50,608 nt of DNA from Verrucomicrobiota bacterium (GTDB lineage: Bacteria > Verrucomicrobiota > Verrucomicrobiia > Chthoniobacterales > UBA10450). The stretch spans positions 1 to 50,608 of the forward strand of contig QHMY01000084.1 of NCBI GenBank assembly GCA_003218305.1. The letters are read 5' to 3'. The notes beneath the pieces were generated by a model. It ran no database searches. It saw only the letters and a list, made by a program, of their open reading frames with translations, and was not told where the DNA came from. Positions 7,316 through 15,870 of this stretch are shown here, piece by piece (positions within the stretch are counted from its first letter, which is position 1; every line of letters starts with the position of its first letter). A program made the translations under genes and the position numbers.

Positions 7316-7588
7316 ATGGGCTTGTTTATTCCCCTCGTGGCGACCGAACTCACCCTCTACAGCCGTGCCATGTGCTCATGGTGCATGGACGCAAAGGACT
7401 ACCTGTCTGAGCGCGGTTACCAGTTTACGGTGATCGACGTCGGCCGGGATCGCGATGCGTTTGTGGAAATGGCCGAGCTGTCCGATCAAACCTATGTGCC
7501 GACGCTCGTAGCCGGCGACGAGGTTCTGGCTAATTTTGATACCGACCAGCTGGAGAAATTTCTGAGCGAGCACGGAATCGAGCCTTAA
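7316..7588 (+). CDS. Glutaredoxin-like protein
   Basis: A 90-residue thioredoxin-fold protein with the redox motif CSWC in LYSRAMCSWCMDAKDYL (residues 20-23). It also has the cis-Pro segment TYVPTLVAGDEVLANFDTDQLEKFL and no signal peptide. It is probably a cytoplasmic glutaredoxin/NrdH-like reductant. The ATG at 7316 leaves about nine residues before the first strand; an internal start near TELTLYS cannot be excluded. The stop codon overlaps the next ATG by one base (TAATG), so it is translationally coupled to the membrane protein downstream. Confidence 0.85.
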   Translation: MGLFIPLVATELTLYSRAMCSWCMDAKDYLSERGYQFTVIDVGRDRDAFVEMAELSDQTYVPTLVAGDEVLANFDTDQLEKFLSEHGIEP

Positions 7589-8403
7589 TGCTCTTTGGTC
7601 TCTTCCTTACGCTGGGCGTTGCTGTTCTCAGCGTCGCCTTACGAAGCTACCAAACGTCGTTCGCGCAAAAGACAGGCGCGATCGGCATTCTCGTTTCCAC
7701 CTTCCTCGCGGTTTACTTTGTCAGCGACAGCTGGGGGCTGGGTCTAATGGCCGCGTTGGCCTGGTTCTTCCTTCCCTGGCTGGAAATCCTGACCCGCATT
7801 CGGGCGTTGCGTTTGCCAAAGGAGAAGGCGCTTCGCCCAAAGCGTCCGCCTTCCGAGGATATTTTTCCGACCCTCGACGAGATCACGCGCGAAATTGAGA
7901 ACGAAGGATTCGCTCATATCAATGACGCGGGGTGGGATTGGGAGGATTATCGGCAGTTTTTCCGGCTCTTTTACAAGGAAGAAGATCGCGCGCAGGCGAC
8001 GATCTGCCTGAACGAACAGGACGATCTTTCATTTTACTATCTGCGTATTTCCTCGCGCGCGAATGACGGAATCATTTGGACCACCTGGAACTATCCGCTC
8101 TCCTACGGACTGAAATTGACTCCCCATTTCAGGATCAACCGGCAGCGGCCGGATCAATCGTTTTGGCAGCTTTATCAAAGCCACCGCGAGTTCCTGCGGC
8201 TCCACCAGGTCGAGATTAGTGTGATCTACCCGATGGATGAAGAGCGCATCCAGCTCGAGGTCGAGAATGATTTACGCGACCAGATCGCGCACAATATCCA
8301 GAAAGGCGTCCTGAAATCGACGTCCGACGGCGAGGTCAAGTATTCCTGGCGCGGAATGGTTTATCTCTGGTGCCAGTTTCTGCTGGATTTGGTTCGCCTG
8401 TAG
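7588..8403 (+). CDS. Conserved-type membrane protein of unknown function
   Basis: A 271-residue protein that I do not recognise. Two or three N-terminal transmembrane segments are visible (about residues 2-17, 28-47 and 50-65). A soluble, acidic and aromatic-rich domain follows, containing PTLDEITREIENEGFAHIND, DWEDYRQFFRLFYKEEDRAQ and TTWNYPLSYGLKLTPH. The C-terminus is again hydrophobic. The start overlaps the glutaredoxin stop by one base, so the two are made together; a redox link is possible but unproven. Confidence 0.7.
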   Translation: MLFGLFLTLGVAVLSVALRSYQTSFAQKTGAIGILVSTFLAVYFVSDSWGLGLMAALAWFFLPWLEILTRIRALRLPKEKALRPKRPPSEDIFPTLDEITREIENEGFAHINDAGWDWEDYRQFFRLFYKEEDRAQATICLNEQDDLSFYYLRISSRANDGIIWTTWNYPLSYGLKLTPHFRINRQRPDQSFWQLYQSHREFLRLHQVEISVIYPMDEERIQLEVENDLRDQIAHNIQKGVLKSTSDGEVKYSWRGMVYLWCQFLLDLVRL

Positions 8404-8431
8404 AACACGCATTGTTTGTGCGCCGCCCGGG

Positions 8432-8596
8432 TGTCATCCCGGGCCGCGCAGACGGCGAGGGACCTCGCAGCTGCAGTGCGGGCTTGCTTGCGCCGCGCCG
8501 AGTCGAAGGCATGGGCGATTGGCAAGTCGCGGAAGCGGCGGGCGAGCGGTTGCGAGATCCCTCGCCGTCTCTGCGGCTCAGGAAGACGGCGATGAC
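8432..8596. repeat. Inverted-repeat element, TGTCATCC family (copy b)
   Basis: Begins TGTCATCCCGGGCCGCGCAG at 8432. Its right arm is GAGATCCCTCGCCGTCT followed by GCGGCTCAGGAAGACGGCGATGAC, ending at 8596. It fills the gap between the convergent membrane-protein gene and frr. Confidence 0.8.
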
Positions 8597-8614
8597 GCTT
8601 CCTTCAAGCGCCCG

Positions 8615-9175
8615 CTAGATCTTCATGACCTCGGCTTCTTTTCGCTCGAGGTGTTCATCGATCTCTTTGACCGATTTGTCGGTCAGCTTTTGCACGTCGG
8701 TTTCCAGATCGCGCAAACCGTCCTCGGTCAGTCCGCCGGACTTCTCCATCTTTCTCGCGTCATCCACCGCGGTGCGCCGATTCGCCCGGACCCGGACGCG
8801 CGCTTCTTCCGCCATCTGACGCAACGACTTTACCAGATCCTTCCGGCGTTCCTCGGAAAGCTCCGGAATCGGCAGTCGAATGACTTTCCCATCCACCAGC
8901 GGCATGATGCCGATCTTCGATTCCTTCAGGGCCTTCTCGATGTCTTTTACAGTTGCCGCATCGAACGGCTGAACCACCAGAAGCCGGGGCTCCGGAGTCG
9001 TGATCAGCGCCAGCTGCTTCAACTTCATGGCGGAGCCGTAGGCTTCCACGTCCACGTTTTCCACCAGAGCGGGCGAGGCCTTGCCGGTCCGCACGCTGGA
9101 AAATTCGTGCACCATGTAGTCGACGCTCTTCTCCATGGAGACTTCGGCATCAAACAAAATTTCTTCGGCGGTCAT
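8615..9175 (-). CDS. frr: Ribosome recycling factor
   Basis: RRF, 186 residues from the ATG at 9175 (MTAEEILFDAEVSMEKSV). With EF-G it splits post-termination ribosomes. Family blocks are FSSVRTGKASPALVENV, PFDAATVKDIEKALKESKIGI, the IRLPIPELSEERRKDLVK segment, and the long C-terminal helix ending HLERKEAEVMKI. It lies downstream of pyrH on the same strand with a 100-bp gap, the conserved pyrH-frr order, although the usual rpsB-tsf partners are not upstream here. Confidence 0.97.
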   Translation of the reverse strand: MTAEEILFDAEVSMEKSVDYMVHEFSSVRTGKASPALVENVDVEAYGSAMKLKQLALITTPEPRLLVVQPFDAATVKDIEKALKESKIGIMPLVDGKVIRLPIPELSEERRKDLVKSLRQMAEEARVRVRANRRTAVDDARKMEKSGGLTEDGLRDLETDVQKLTDKSVKEIDEHLERKEAEVMKI

Positions 9176-9275
9176 GTTGGAAGGTAGTTTACGGCGAGCA
9201 ATAGAAGCCTGCTGGGACAATAATCGCAATCACGAAATCACGATGGATCCGGCTCGATCCCACCTTTCCCGGATG

Positions 9276-10016
9276 TTACTCGGAAACAATCGTTCCCACT
9301 TTCTTGCCGAGCACGATGTCGGTGAAATTGCTGGGAGTGTTCATATCGAAAACGACGATCGGGATCTTGTTGTCCATGCAAAGGCTGAAGGCCGTCGAAT
9401 CCATCACTTTGAGCCGCTGGGTCAGGGCCTCGGAGAATGTCAGGCGTTCAAAGCGCCGGGCGCTCGGATCCACCTTCGGGTCCCGGTCATAAACGCCGTC
9501 GACCTTCGTTGCTTTCAGGATGACGTCGGCCCGAATTTCACTCGCGCGCAACGCTGCGGTCGTATCGGTGGAAAAGTAGGGATTGCCTGTGCCGGCGACG
9601 AAAATGACGACACGCCCCAGCTCCAGATGGCGGACCGCGCGTCCGAGAATGAACGGCTCGGCCACGTTCTTCATTTCAATTGCCGTTTGCACGCGCGTTT
9701 CGATGCCGGCCTCCACCAGGGCGCTCTTCAGCGCGAGGCCGTTGATCACGGTCGCCAGCATGCCCATGTAATCCGCCGTGGTGCGATCCATCCCGCGGTG
9801 GCTGGCGGAAGCGCCGCGCCAGATATTTCCACCGCCGATGACGACAGAAGTCTGCACGCCAAGATCCTTCACTTCCTTGATGCGCTGGGCGATCTCGCGC
9901 ACGATCTGCGGCGAAATATTTTCGCGCGCGCCGGGTTCGCGGAGCGCTTCACCGCTCAGTTTGAGGACGATGCGCTTATAGGCGGGCGCGGAAGATTCGC
10001 TCTGCATGGGCGGCAA
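9276..10016 (-). CDS. pyrH: UMP kinase
   Basis: Bacterial UMP kinase (amino-acid-kinase fold), 246 residues, converting UMP to UDP with ATP. Visible blocks are [17 protein letters not shown] at the N-terminus, [52 protein letters not shown] and [12 protein letters not shown]. Translation may start at 10016 or at the second Met (MQSESSAP, 10007). Upstream lies an inverted-repeat element rather than tsf/rpsB. Downstream is frr. Confidence 0.97.
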   Translation of the reverse strand: MPPMQSESSAPAYKRIVLKLSGEALREPGARENISPQIVREIAQRIKEVKDLGVQTSVVIGGGNIWRGASASHRGMDRTTADYMGMLATVINGLALKSALVEAGIETRVQTAIEMKNVAEPFILGRAVRHLELGRVVIFVAGTGNPYFSTDTTAALRASEIRADVILKATKVDGVYDRDPKVDPSARRFERLTFSEALTQRLKVMDSTAFSLCMDNKIPIVVFDMNTPSNFTDIVLGKKVGTIVSE

Positions 10017-10084
10017 TAATCATCAGAACGTAGGCGCGTTGGGAAGCAAAATGCGAGCGGGGTAGGTGGGTTTGTATAAACGGG

Positions 10085-10240
10085 TGTCATCCCGAGTCGC
10101 GCAGACGGTGAGGGACCTCACACCTGGAATAGCAGCTCCCTATCAAGAGGATGGCGGCGAGCAACGGAGACGCGTCACGTAACGCGGAAGCGTCAGGGCG
10201 CTTGCGGGGTCCCTCGCCGTCTGCGCGGCTCGGGATGACA
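10085..10240. repeat. Inverted-repeat element, TGTCATCC/GGATGACA family (copy c)
   Basis: The best-preserved copy, 156 bp. The left arm TGTCATCCCGAGTCGCGCAG continues as ACGGTGAGGGACCTC. The right arm is GGGTCCCTCGCCGTCTGCGC followed by GGCTCGGGATGACA, giving arms of about 33 bp with few mismatches. It separates fmt from pyrH, both on the minus strand. Confidence 0.85.
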
Positions 10241-10244
10241 AGCA

Positions 10245-11157
10245 CTAGGCCAGGGTTAATGGCCCGGCGTACCCCCGCAGAAACTCCGCCGCGGTCATCC
10301 GGCGTTTTCCTTCGAGCTGAACTTCCCCCAACGCCAGGGAGCCACCCTTTGCCGCGACCACCAGCGAGCCATTGGAGCGAAGAATCTCACCCGGCGCTCC
10401 CTCCGCAGATTCGGTTAATTTCGCGCGGTAGATCTTCAACTTGCGTGGGGTCCCCGCCTCGTTCCGCAAGAGCGTAAATGCCCCCGGCCACGGGTCGAAA
10501 GCGCGAACCTTCCGCTCGATCAACGCCGCCGATTCCGTCCAATCGATCCGGCCGTCGTCCCGCTGAAGCTTGGGGGCGTAGGTGGCCAGGGACGAATCCT
10601 GTGGCATTCGTGCGGCGTTTCCCTGCTGAAGAGATGTGAGCGCTTTCTCCAGTGTCGCCGGCGCGATTTGGGCAAGCCGGTCGTGGAGTGATCCGCCGGT
10701 CTCGTCCCTGGCAATCTCCAGGGCTGATTGCAACAGAATGTCGCCAGTGTCCAGACCCTCGTCCATGTACATGACGGTTATGCCCGACTCGCGATCACCG
10801 GCCACGATCGACGCCTGAATCGGCGCCGCGCCGCGATGCATTCAGGCATGCCACTGGAGGAATCTCCAGCACAGTCCGCGGGAGAATTTGCCCATAAGCA
10901 ATCACCACGATCACATCCGGCGCCAGCGCCCGAATTTCCGCCACCGCTTCTTCGTGTTTGACCCGGGCTGGTTGCAGAATCGGGACGTCGCTGCCGGCCA
11001 GCGCCACCTTGATCGGGGGCGCTTCGATCCGTTGGTCTCGCCCCGCTGGCTTGTCCGGCTGAGTAATCACTCCAACCAACTGATGTTCGGGCGAACTCTG
11101 GAGCCAGCGCAAGACCGGCACGCCGATTTCGCCCGTCCCGATGAAGACGATGCGCAT
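10245..11157 (-). pseudogene. fmt: Methionyl-tRNA formyltransferase, disrupted at the catalytic motif
   Basis: Two overlapping reading frames together make one Fmt. The N-terminal part starts at 11157 (MRIVFIGTGEIGVPVLRWLQ) and reaches PPVACLN. The C-terminal part resumes in another frame as HRGAAPIQASIVAGDRESGI and runs to the stop at 10245. Normal Fmt has roughly LHASLLPR between N and xRGAAPI. Here only one base separates the Asn codon from the following His codon, consistent with loss of about 23 nt near 10840. That removes the catalytic His (His108 in E. coli numbering) and shifts the frame. It is flanked by the zinc-ribbon gene and a repeat element. It could be a real loss or a sequencing/assembly error. 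Confidence 0.85.
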
Positions 11158-11163
11158 TGCGCG

Positions 11164-11412
11164 CTAGAGCTGCAGGCGTTGCGCGGGAGCCCGCCGCCGG
11201 GGACGGCGCGCGACCGTCCGCTGCGCCATCATTTTCTCACCCGCGGTGACTTCGCGCTGGCCCACTGACGAAGCGCAGCCGGTGCAGAGGTAATCGAAAA
11301 TTTCCTTGTCCGGCAGAATCAGCAAAAGCCGCTCGCGCACCGGCATCGCGGTTTTGCACTTCTCGCAATACAGGCTGGAGGCGGTGAAATTCTCAAACTG
11401 CTGCTGGCTCAT
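11164..11412 (-). CDS. Small zinc-ribbon-like protein
   Basis: An 82-residue protein (MSQQQFENFTASSLYCEKCK) with two CxxC pairs, CEKC near residue 16 and CTGC near residue 45, the classic spacing of a zinc ribbon. A basic Arg-rich tail (RRPRRRAPAQRLQL) follows. The start overlaps the last 20 bases of adk, and the stop is 6 bp from fmt, so it is in the adk-fmt transcription unit. Function is unknown; nucleic-acid or ribosome association is a guess from the basic tail. Confidence 0.7.
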   Translation of the reverse strand: MSQQQFENFTASSLYCEKCKTAMPVRERLLLILPDKEIFDYLCTGCASSVGQREVTAGEKMMAQRTVARRPRRRAPAQRLQL

Positions 11413-12001
11413 TCGCCCCATTCACTCCGTTTATGCTCTCGAGAATGTGGAGCAAAACCTTCGCGGGCGGCTCCGTGGCGTCGATGCAGGTGATCCGGTC
11501 TTGTCCGTAGTAGCCCAGCACGGGTTTCGATTCCGTTTCGTAGGTGGCCAACCGGCGATTGATCACCTCTTCGTTCGCGTCATCGAGGCGATTGTCCTTC
11601 AGGGCCCGCTTTTTGAGCCGTTCGAAGAGGGACGCCCGGTTGGGGCAGGAAAGGTGAAAAACCCGGCGGACGTCGATCAGTTCGTCCATGATTTTGGCCT
11701 GCCCGACATTTCGCGGAATGCCGTCGAGCACGAGAATATCGATGTCGGGTTTGAAGGTGTGGGCATTGACCGCCGCGTCGATTTGCGCCCGCCAGAGCTC
11801 TACCGTGATCTCATCCGGGACGAGCTGGCCCCTGCTCGAGTACTCAAGAAAAGCGCGGCCTACTTTTGTGCGCGTATCAATCGAGCGAAAGACGTCTCCG
11901 CAGGCGCAATGGAAAAAGCGTGGGATGCTGCCGAGGGTCCTGCCCTGGGTGCCTTTGCCGCTCCCGGGCGCGCCGAAGAGGATGTAGGTCTGGTATTTCA
12001 T
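11393..12001 (-). CDS. adk: Adenylate kinase
   Basis: Nucleoside monophosphate kinase interconverting AMP/ATP and ADP, 202 residues. The P-loop GAPGSGKGTQ is near residue 10. The AMP-site segment is CGDVFRSID, LVLDGIPRNVGQA replaces the usual DGFPRT, and the C-terminal motif is NRLDDANEEVINRRL followed by YETESKPVLGYY. The lid region is short, with no zinc-binding cysteines apparent, so this is a short-type Adk or a close UMP/CMP-kinase-like relative. Its end overlaps the zinc-ribbon gene. Confidence 0.88.
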   Translation of the reverse strand: MKYQTYILFGAPGSGKGTQGRTLGSIPRFFHCACGDVFRSIDTRTKVGRAFLEYSSRGQLVPDEITVELWRAQIDAAVNAHTFKPDIDILVLDGIPRNVGQAKIMDELIDVRRVFHLSCPNRASLFERLKKRALKDNRLDDANEEVINRRLATYETESKPVLGYYGQDRITCIDATEPPAKVLLHILESINGVNGANEPAAV

Positions 12002-12104
12002 GGGAGCTTTCAGTTATAGAACAAAAAAGCAGCCGGGCACAACCATTCAAATGGATCGGTTCTGCCCGCGCGGAAACGCTTCGGGAGCGCAACCAGATTT
12101 CCGC

Positions 12105-12359
12105 CTACTTGGTGGCCGCAGGCTCGACGTTCACCCGGCGTCCTGACCGATCGAAACGCACCTGTCCATCGACCAGCGCAAAAATCGTGTAATCCCGTCC
12201 GAGCCCGACATTCCTGCCGGGCAAAAATTTCGTTCCACGCTGGCGGATGATGATATTGCCAGCCACGACTGCTTCACTGCCAAATTTTTTCACGCCCAGC
12301 CGTTTGCTGACGCTATCCCGGCCGTTCTTAACGCTGCCTTGTCCCTTTTTATGTGCCAT
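12105..12359 (-). CDS. rpmA: 50S ribosomal protein L27
   Basis: Ribosomal protein bL27, 84 residues, full length: [20 protein letters not shown], then [20 protein letters not shown] and [21 protein letters not shown]. The N-terminal AHKKG reaches the peptidyl-transferase centre and needs no proteolytic trimming, unlike the Firmicutes form. It follows rplU by 43 bp, the conserved rplU-rpmA order, and a heptamer array occupies that gap. The usual obg partner is absent. Confidence 0.98.
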   Translation of the reverse strand: MAHKKGQGSVKNGRDSVSKRLGVKKFGSEAVVAGNIIIRQRGTKFLPGRNVGLGRDYTIFALVDGQVRFDRSGRRVNVEPAATK

Positions 12360-12366
12360 TGCGAGA

Positions 12367-12394
12367 AGTTGAGAGTTGAGAGTTGATGGTCGAG
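12367..12394. repeat. Heptamer array AGTTGAG in the rplU-rpmA gap
   Basis: Units AGTTGAG (12367), AGTTGAG (12374), AGTTGAT (12381) and a decayed GGTCGAG (12388). The array lies between the rplU stop and the rpmA start and therefore within the shared mRNA. Confidence 0.8.
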
Positions 12395-12402
12395 AGACCG
12401 AG

Positions 12403-12774
12403 CTATTCGGCCGTCTCCTTTTCCTCGGCCTTCGTTTTCTTGGCCTTGGAGGTTTTCCCGCCGAGGCTTATGCCGGTAATCTTGATTCGAGTCAGCTTGC
12501 GCCGATGGCCGACGGTTCGGTGATAACCTTTCCGGCGTCGATACTTGAACGCGATGACTTTCTTGTCCTTCCGTTGCTCGACGACCTCGCCTGTGACGGT
12601 GGCCCCTTCGATCAGCGGACTGCCGTGAGTAAGATTCTCCCCGTCGCCATGGAACAGGACGTCGCCAAAAGTGGTTTTGTTGCCCGCCTCGCCCTCGAGG
12701 AGGTCGACATCGATAATGTCGCCTTCGGCGACGCGATGTTGTCTGCCGCCTGTCTTGATAATTGCGTAAGCCAT
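12403..12774 (-). CDS. rplU: 50S ribosomal protein L21
   Basis: Ribosomal protein bL21, 123 residues: [20 protein letters not shown] at the N-terminus, [20 protein letters not shown] and TRIKITGI in the core. It has an extra Lys/Glu-rich tail ([11 protein letters not shown]) beyond the usual 103 residues. First gene of rplU-rpmA, with a promoter-like TTGTCA-17-GACTTT upstream and a leader of about 30 nt. Confidence 0.98.
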   Translation of the reverse strand: MAYAIIKTGGRQHRVAEGDIIDVDLLEGEAGNKTTFGDVLFHGDGENLTHGSPLIEGATVTGEVVEQRKDKKVIAFKYRRRKGYHRTVGHRRKLTRIKITGISLGGKTSKAKKTKAEEKETAE

Positions 12775-12806
12775 AGCTGTGGAAATTTGCTGGGGAAAAG
12801 CCGCGC

Positions 12807-12835
12807 AAAGTCACACAGATGCGCCGGTTTGACAA
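12807..12835 (-). promoter_or_regulatory. Candidate rplU promoter
   Basis: On the minus strand TTGTCA (12830-12835) and GACTTT (12807-12812) are separated by 17 bp, and the rplU ATG lies 32 bp downstream of the -10-like hexamer. The -35 is good, the -10 poor. Confidence 0.4.
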
Positions 12836-12856
12836 GGGGAAACGTTGACCTGCTGG

Positions 12857-12934
12857 AAGCCCGTGTAGAGCCGCTTGGGCCAAGCGCTTGGCCAGGCCGA
12901 CGGGAGCGTGGCACCAGCGCCTCTACACGGGCTT
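12857..12934. repeat. Inverted repeat AAGCCCGTGTAGAG downstream of rsmI
   Basis: AAGCCCGTGTAGAG (12857-12870) is matched by CTCTACACGGGCTT (12921-12934), 14 bp perfect. A second inner palindrome is centred on GCTTGGGCCAAGC. The right arm touches the last base of the rsmI stop codon. Candidate terminator or REP-like element. Confidence 0.7.
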
Positions 12935-13599
12935 TATTCCCTCCCGCTGATCACCACCGTGATTTCTCCTTTTGCCGGGTGCGTCTCGTAATGCGCCAGG
13001 AGCTCCGCGGCCGTTCCGCGCCGGAATTCCTCGAACTTTTTGGTTAATTCGCGCGCGACGCAAAGTTGCCGGTCCGGCATCCTTTCAGCGCAAACTGCCA
13101 GCGTTTTCAGGATCCGGTAGGGCGATTCAAAGAAAATCGACGTTTCCTCGCGTTCTGCCGCTGTCCGAAGCTCGCGTTCCCGCTGGCCGCTCTTCACCGG
13201 CAGGAACCCGCGGAAGCAGAACTGCTCCATGGAAATCCCCGAACCAACCAAGGCGGTTAATATTGCGGAAACACCGGGCACGATCGTGTAGGGCAGATCG
13301 CGCTCGATGCATTTCCGGATCAGGCGCGCCCCTGGGTCCGAAAGCCCCGGCATGCCGGCATCGGTAATGAGCGCCACATTTTCACCCGCGGCCAATCGCT
13401 CCGCGAGCTGATCGGCGCGCATGGCCTCGTTATGCTCGTGATAGCTGAGAAGCGGTTTCCGAATTTCGAAGTGCCGCAAGAGGTTGCCGGAGTGCCTGGT
13501 GTCCTCCGCCGCAATTACATCCGCCGATTTTAGAGCCTCGAGCGCGCGCAACGTGATGTCGTTGAGATTTCCGATCGGCGTGGCGATCACGTAGAGCAT
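12934..13599 (-). CDS. rsmI: 16S rRNA (cytidine1402-2'-O)-methyltransferase
   Basis: SAM-dependent tetrapyrrole-methylase-fold enzyme that 2'-O-methylates C1402 of 16S rRNA, 221 residues. Blocks are MLYVIATPIGNLNDITLRAL, VIAAEDTRHSGNLLRHF, LITDAGMPGLSDPGARLIR, VPGVSAILTALVGSG and FFESPYRIL. It ends at VVISGRE, lacking the roughly 50-residue C-terminal extension of E. coli RsmI, as in many shorter homologues. It lies 66 bp after rimO on the same strand. Confidence 0.95.
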   Translation of the reverse strand: MLYVIATPIGNLNDITLRALEALKSADVIAAEDTRHSGNLLRHFEIRKPLLSYHEHNEAMRADQLAERLAAGENVALITDAGMPGLSDPGARLIRKCIERDLPYTIVPGVSAILTALVGSGISMEQFCFRGFLPVKSGQRERELRTAAEREETSIFFESPYRILKTLAVCAERMPDRQLCVARELTKKFEEFRRGTAAELLAHYETHPAKGEITVVISGRE

Positions 13600-13665
13600 G
13601 GCGATTCCATCATCCTGCAGAAAACTGCCGCGCGCTACGGGTTCCGGCGCCGGGGCAAAATGGCG

Positions 13666-15054
13666 TCAGGCGAGCAGATCGTAGCCCCGGCTGCCGGTGA
13701 TGCGGCGCCGAATAAACTCACCCACCGCGGCGGGTTGCGAGAGAATCACGCGCGCGTCCACGTCGGGCGCGTCCGCCTCGGTGCGGGCCACCAGCGGTTG
13801 ATCCACCAGCAAACGCAGCTCGCGGCCTACTTTTTCTTCCGCCATCTCGCGGGCAATCCGCTGTTGCACGGTCATGGCGCGACGGAAGCGCTGGTTCTTG
13901 ATCCGTCCCGACAGCTGCTCCGGCATTTTCGCCGCCCGTGACCCGTCTTCCTGCGAATATTTGAAGACGCCCAGCCGTTCGAAACGTGTTCGCTCGATGA
14001 ACTCCAGCAGCGATTCGAAGGCTTCCTCGGTTTCGCCCGGAAATCCGACGATGAAAGTCGTGCGCAATGCGAGTCCCGGAATTCCCGCGCGCAGTTCGTC
14101 GATCAAATCTTCGATGTGGGCGCGGCTCGTTTCGCGGCGCATCCGGCCGAGCATCGTCTCATCGATGTGCTGCAAGGGCATGTCGATGTAGCGCGCGACC
14201 TTGTCGCATTCGGCGATCGTTTCGATCAATTCCGAGCTCCAATGCGCTGGATGCGTGTAGAGCAGACGCACCCAAAAATCGCCGTCGATCTCCTGGATCT
14301 CGCGCAACAATGCAGCCAGCGTCGGCCCTCGTGAAGAATCGACCGGCTGGCGCGGCCCTGCCTTCGCGGCCCACAGATCCATTCCATAATAGGTCGTGTC
14401 CTGGCTGATCAGATTGATCTCCTTCACGCCTTCCGCCACCAACGCGCGAATCTCGGAAAGAACCGATTCCGGCGGCCGGCTGCGATGGCGGCCACGCATC
14501 TGCGGAATAACGCAAAAACTGCACGGATGATTACATCCCTCGGCGATCTTCAGGTAGGCGCTATGCGCGGGGGTCAGGCGGAACCGGGGCGTGTCGTAAT
14601 TGGGAATATAGGTCGGACGGTCGGTGACAAAGTTGGAGCCGGGCAGGCTCTCCGTGCTCAGGACCCCACGCACGATCGCTCCCATTTCCGCGACCTGGTC
14701 CAAACCGACGAAGGCATCCACTTCCGGGAGCGATTCGCGCATCTCCCGCGAGAAACGCTGCGACATGCACCCGCTCACAATTAATTTTTGACCAGGCTTC
14801 TTCCCCAGCCCGCGTTGCAGGTGCGCGTCCAAGATGGCGTCGATCGATTCTTCCTTGGCCGAATCGATGAAGGCGCACGTATTAACCACAAGCACGTCGG
14901 CTTCCTCCGAGTCGGAGGTAATCTCCATGCCGTGTTGCAAAACGCTGCCGAGCATGATCTCGGCGTCGACGAGATTCTTCGCGCAACCGAGGCTGATCAT
15001 GCCGACCTTCGGCTTGCCTGCTACCAAGGAGGGACCTGTCGCGTGGACGTTCAC
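13666..15054 (-). CDS. rimO: Ribosomal protein S12 methylthiotransferase
   Basis: Radical-SAM methylthiotransferase that modifies an aspartate of ribosomal protein S12, about 462 residues. The N-terminal UPF0004 domain has MISLGCAKNLVDAE, NTCAFIDSAKEES and SGCMSQR, supplying the three cysteines of one Fe-S cluster. The radical SAM motif is CNHPCSFC near residue 180. A TRAM-like domain ends the protein. I place the start at the GTG at 15054 (VNVHATGP), 2 bp after the RodZ-like stop; the ATG at 15000 is the alternative. The long upstream open frame is antisense/overlap and Pro/Arg-rich, not RimO. Confidence 0.94.
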   Translation of the reverse strand: MNVHATGPSLVAGKPKVGMISLGCAKNLVDAEIMLGSVLQHGMEITSDSEEADVLVVNTCAFIDSAKEESIDAILDAHLQRGLGKKPGQKLIVSGCMSQRFSREMRESLPEVDAFVGLDQVAEMGAIVRGVLSTESLPGSNFVTDRPTYIPNYDTPRFRLTPAHSAYLKIAEGCNHPCSFCVIPQMRGRHRSRPPESVLSEIRALVAEGVKEINLISQDTTYYGMDLWAAKAGPRQPVDSSRGPTLAALLREIQEIDGDFWVRLLYTHPAHWSSELIETIAECDKVARYIDMPLQHIDETMLGRMRRETSRAHIEDLIDELRAGIPGLALRTTFIVGFPGETEEAFESLLEFIERTRFERLGVFKYSQEDGSRAAKMPEQLSGRIKNQRFRRAMTVQQRIAREMAEEKVGRELRLLVDQPLVARTEADAPDVDARVILSQPAAVGEFIRRRITGSRGYDLLA

Positions 15055-15056
15055 AA

Positions 15057-15848
15057 CTATCTCGGAGGAGGTCGCGGAGTGGGAACGACGCGCGGTCCGA
15101 GATTTGTCCCGGGAGGGCGAGGCGGCGGCGATTTTCGCATCACGGGTGAGGCAATCGGCTTCGGCTTGGGCGCTTCCTGCGGATGGACCGGTTCGGCTCG
15201 GCGCACTTCTGGTTCTGCACCGCCCGGCGCCGGAATGGAGGCAGGGGCGGAAACGGTGGGCTGGGGAGCAACGGTGGATGCAGCCGTTTCGGCGGGTTGT
15301 GCCGGTGGCACTTCGGCGACGGCCGGAGTTGGACTCGTGCTCTCTTCCGCGGGCACGGCCCGCGGCGCGACGACTTTTTCCGTCGCGGTAATCGGGGTGG
15401 GAGATGCTCCCACCATCGGGTGAGAAGTTGGCTTTAGGCGCTGGAGTTCGAGAATCCATTTCATGGCCAGAAACCCGATGACCAGGACGACGACTCCGAT
15501 GACGAACGGAAGGAACGAGCCGCGGCCGCCGCCTCCACTGCGCGGCCGGACAACGGCGGTGCGGCTGGGTTTGGGCGCGGGATTGTCCTGGAGATAGGCA
15601 TAGCCGTCCACGGTCACGCTTTCGGACGACTCAAAAGCCTCGAGGTAAGGCGCCACGTCCACGTCCAGGAATTTTCCGTAGATGAGCAGAAACCCCTTGG
15701 CGTAGGCCAGGCTCGCGAACTCGGAGAAATCCTCGTTTTCGATTTCCTGGAGACGGCCCGGGCGGATCTTGGTCATGCGGGCGGCCTCCTCGAGCGTGAG
15801 GTTCCGCGCGAGGCGTGCTTCTTTTAGTTTATTACCGAGGCCTTCCAT
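15057..15848 (-). CDS. RodZ-like membrane protein with helix-turn-helix
   Basis: A 263-residue protein from the ATG at 15848 (MEGLGNKLKEARLARNLTLE). The N-terminal HTH_25-type domain (EEAARMTKIRPGRLQEIENE, then FASLAYAKGFLLIYGKFLDV) is typical of RodZ. One transmembrane helix follows at about residues 113-133 (FLPFVIGVVVLVIGFLAM), then a long Pro/Ala/Thr-rich periplasmic tail. RodZ couples MreB to the cell-wall elongation machinery. The usual C-terminal DUF4115 domain is replaced by low complexity, so this is a truncated or divergent RodZ. It lies between ftsK and rimO in one transcription unit. Confidence 0.75.
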   Translation of the reverse strand: MEGLGNKLKEARLARNLTLEEAARMTKIRPGRLQEIENEDFSEFASLAYAKGFLLIYGKFLDVDVAPYLEAFESSESVTVDGYAYLQDNPAPKPSRTAVVRPRSGGGGRGSFLPFVIGVVVLVIGFLAMKWILELQRLKPTSHPMVGASPTPITATEKVVAPRAVPAEESTSPTPAVAEVPPAQPAETAASTVAPQPTVSAPASIPAPGGAEPEVRRAEPVHPQEAPKPKPIASPVMRKSPPPRPPGTNLGPRVVPTPRPPPR

Positions 15849-15870
15849 GGATTTTCGTGCGGCGCCCGGG

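Noticed and set aside
15055-15459. About 135-residue N-terminal extension of rimO
   Set aside because: It lies antiphase over the RodZ-like tail, is Arg/Pro-rich and unlike any RimO; the GTG at 15054 gives family-normal length.
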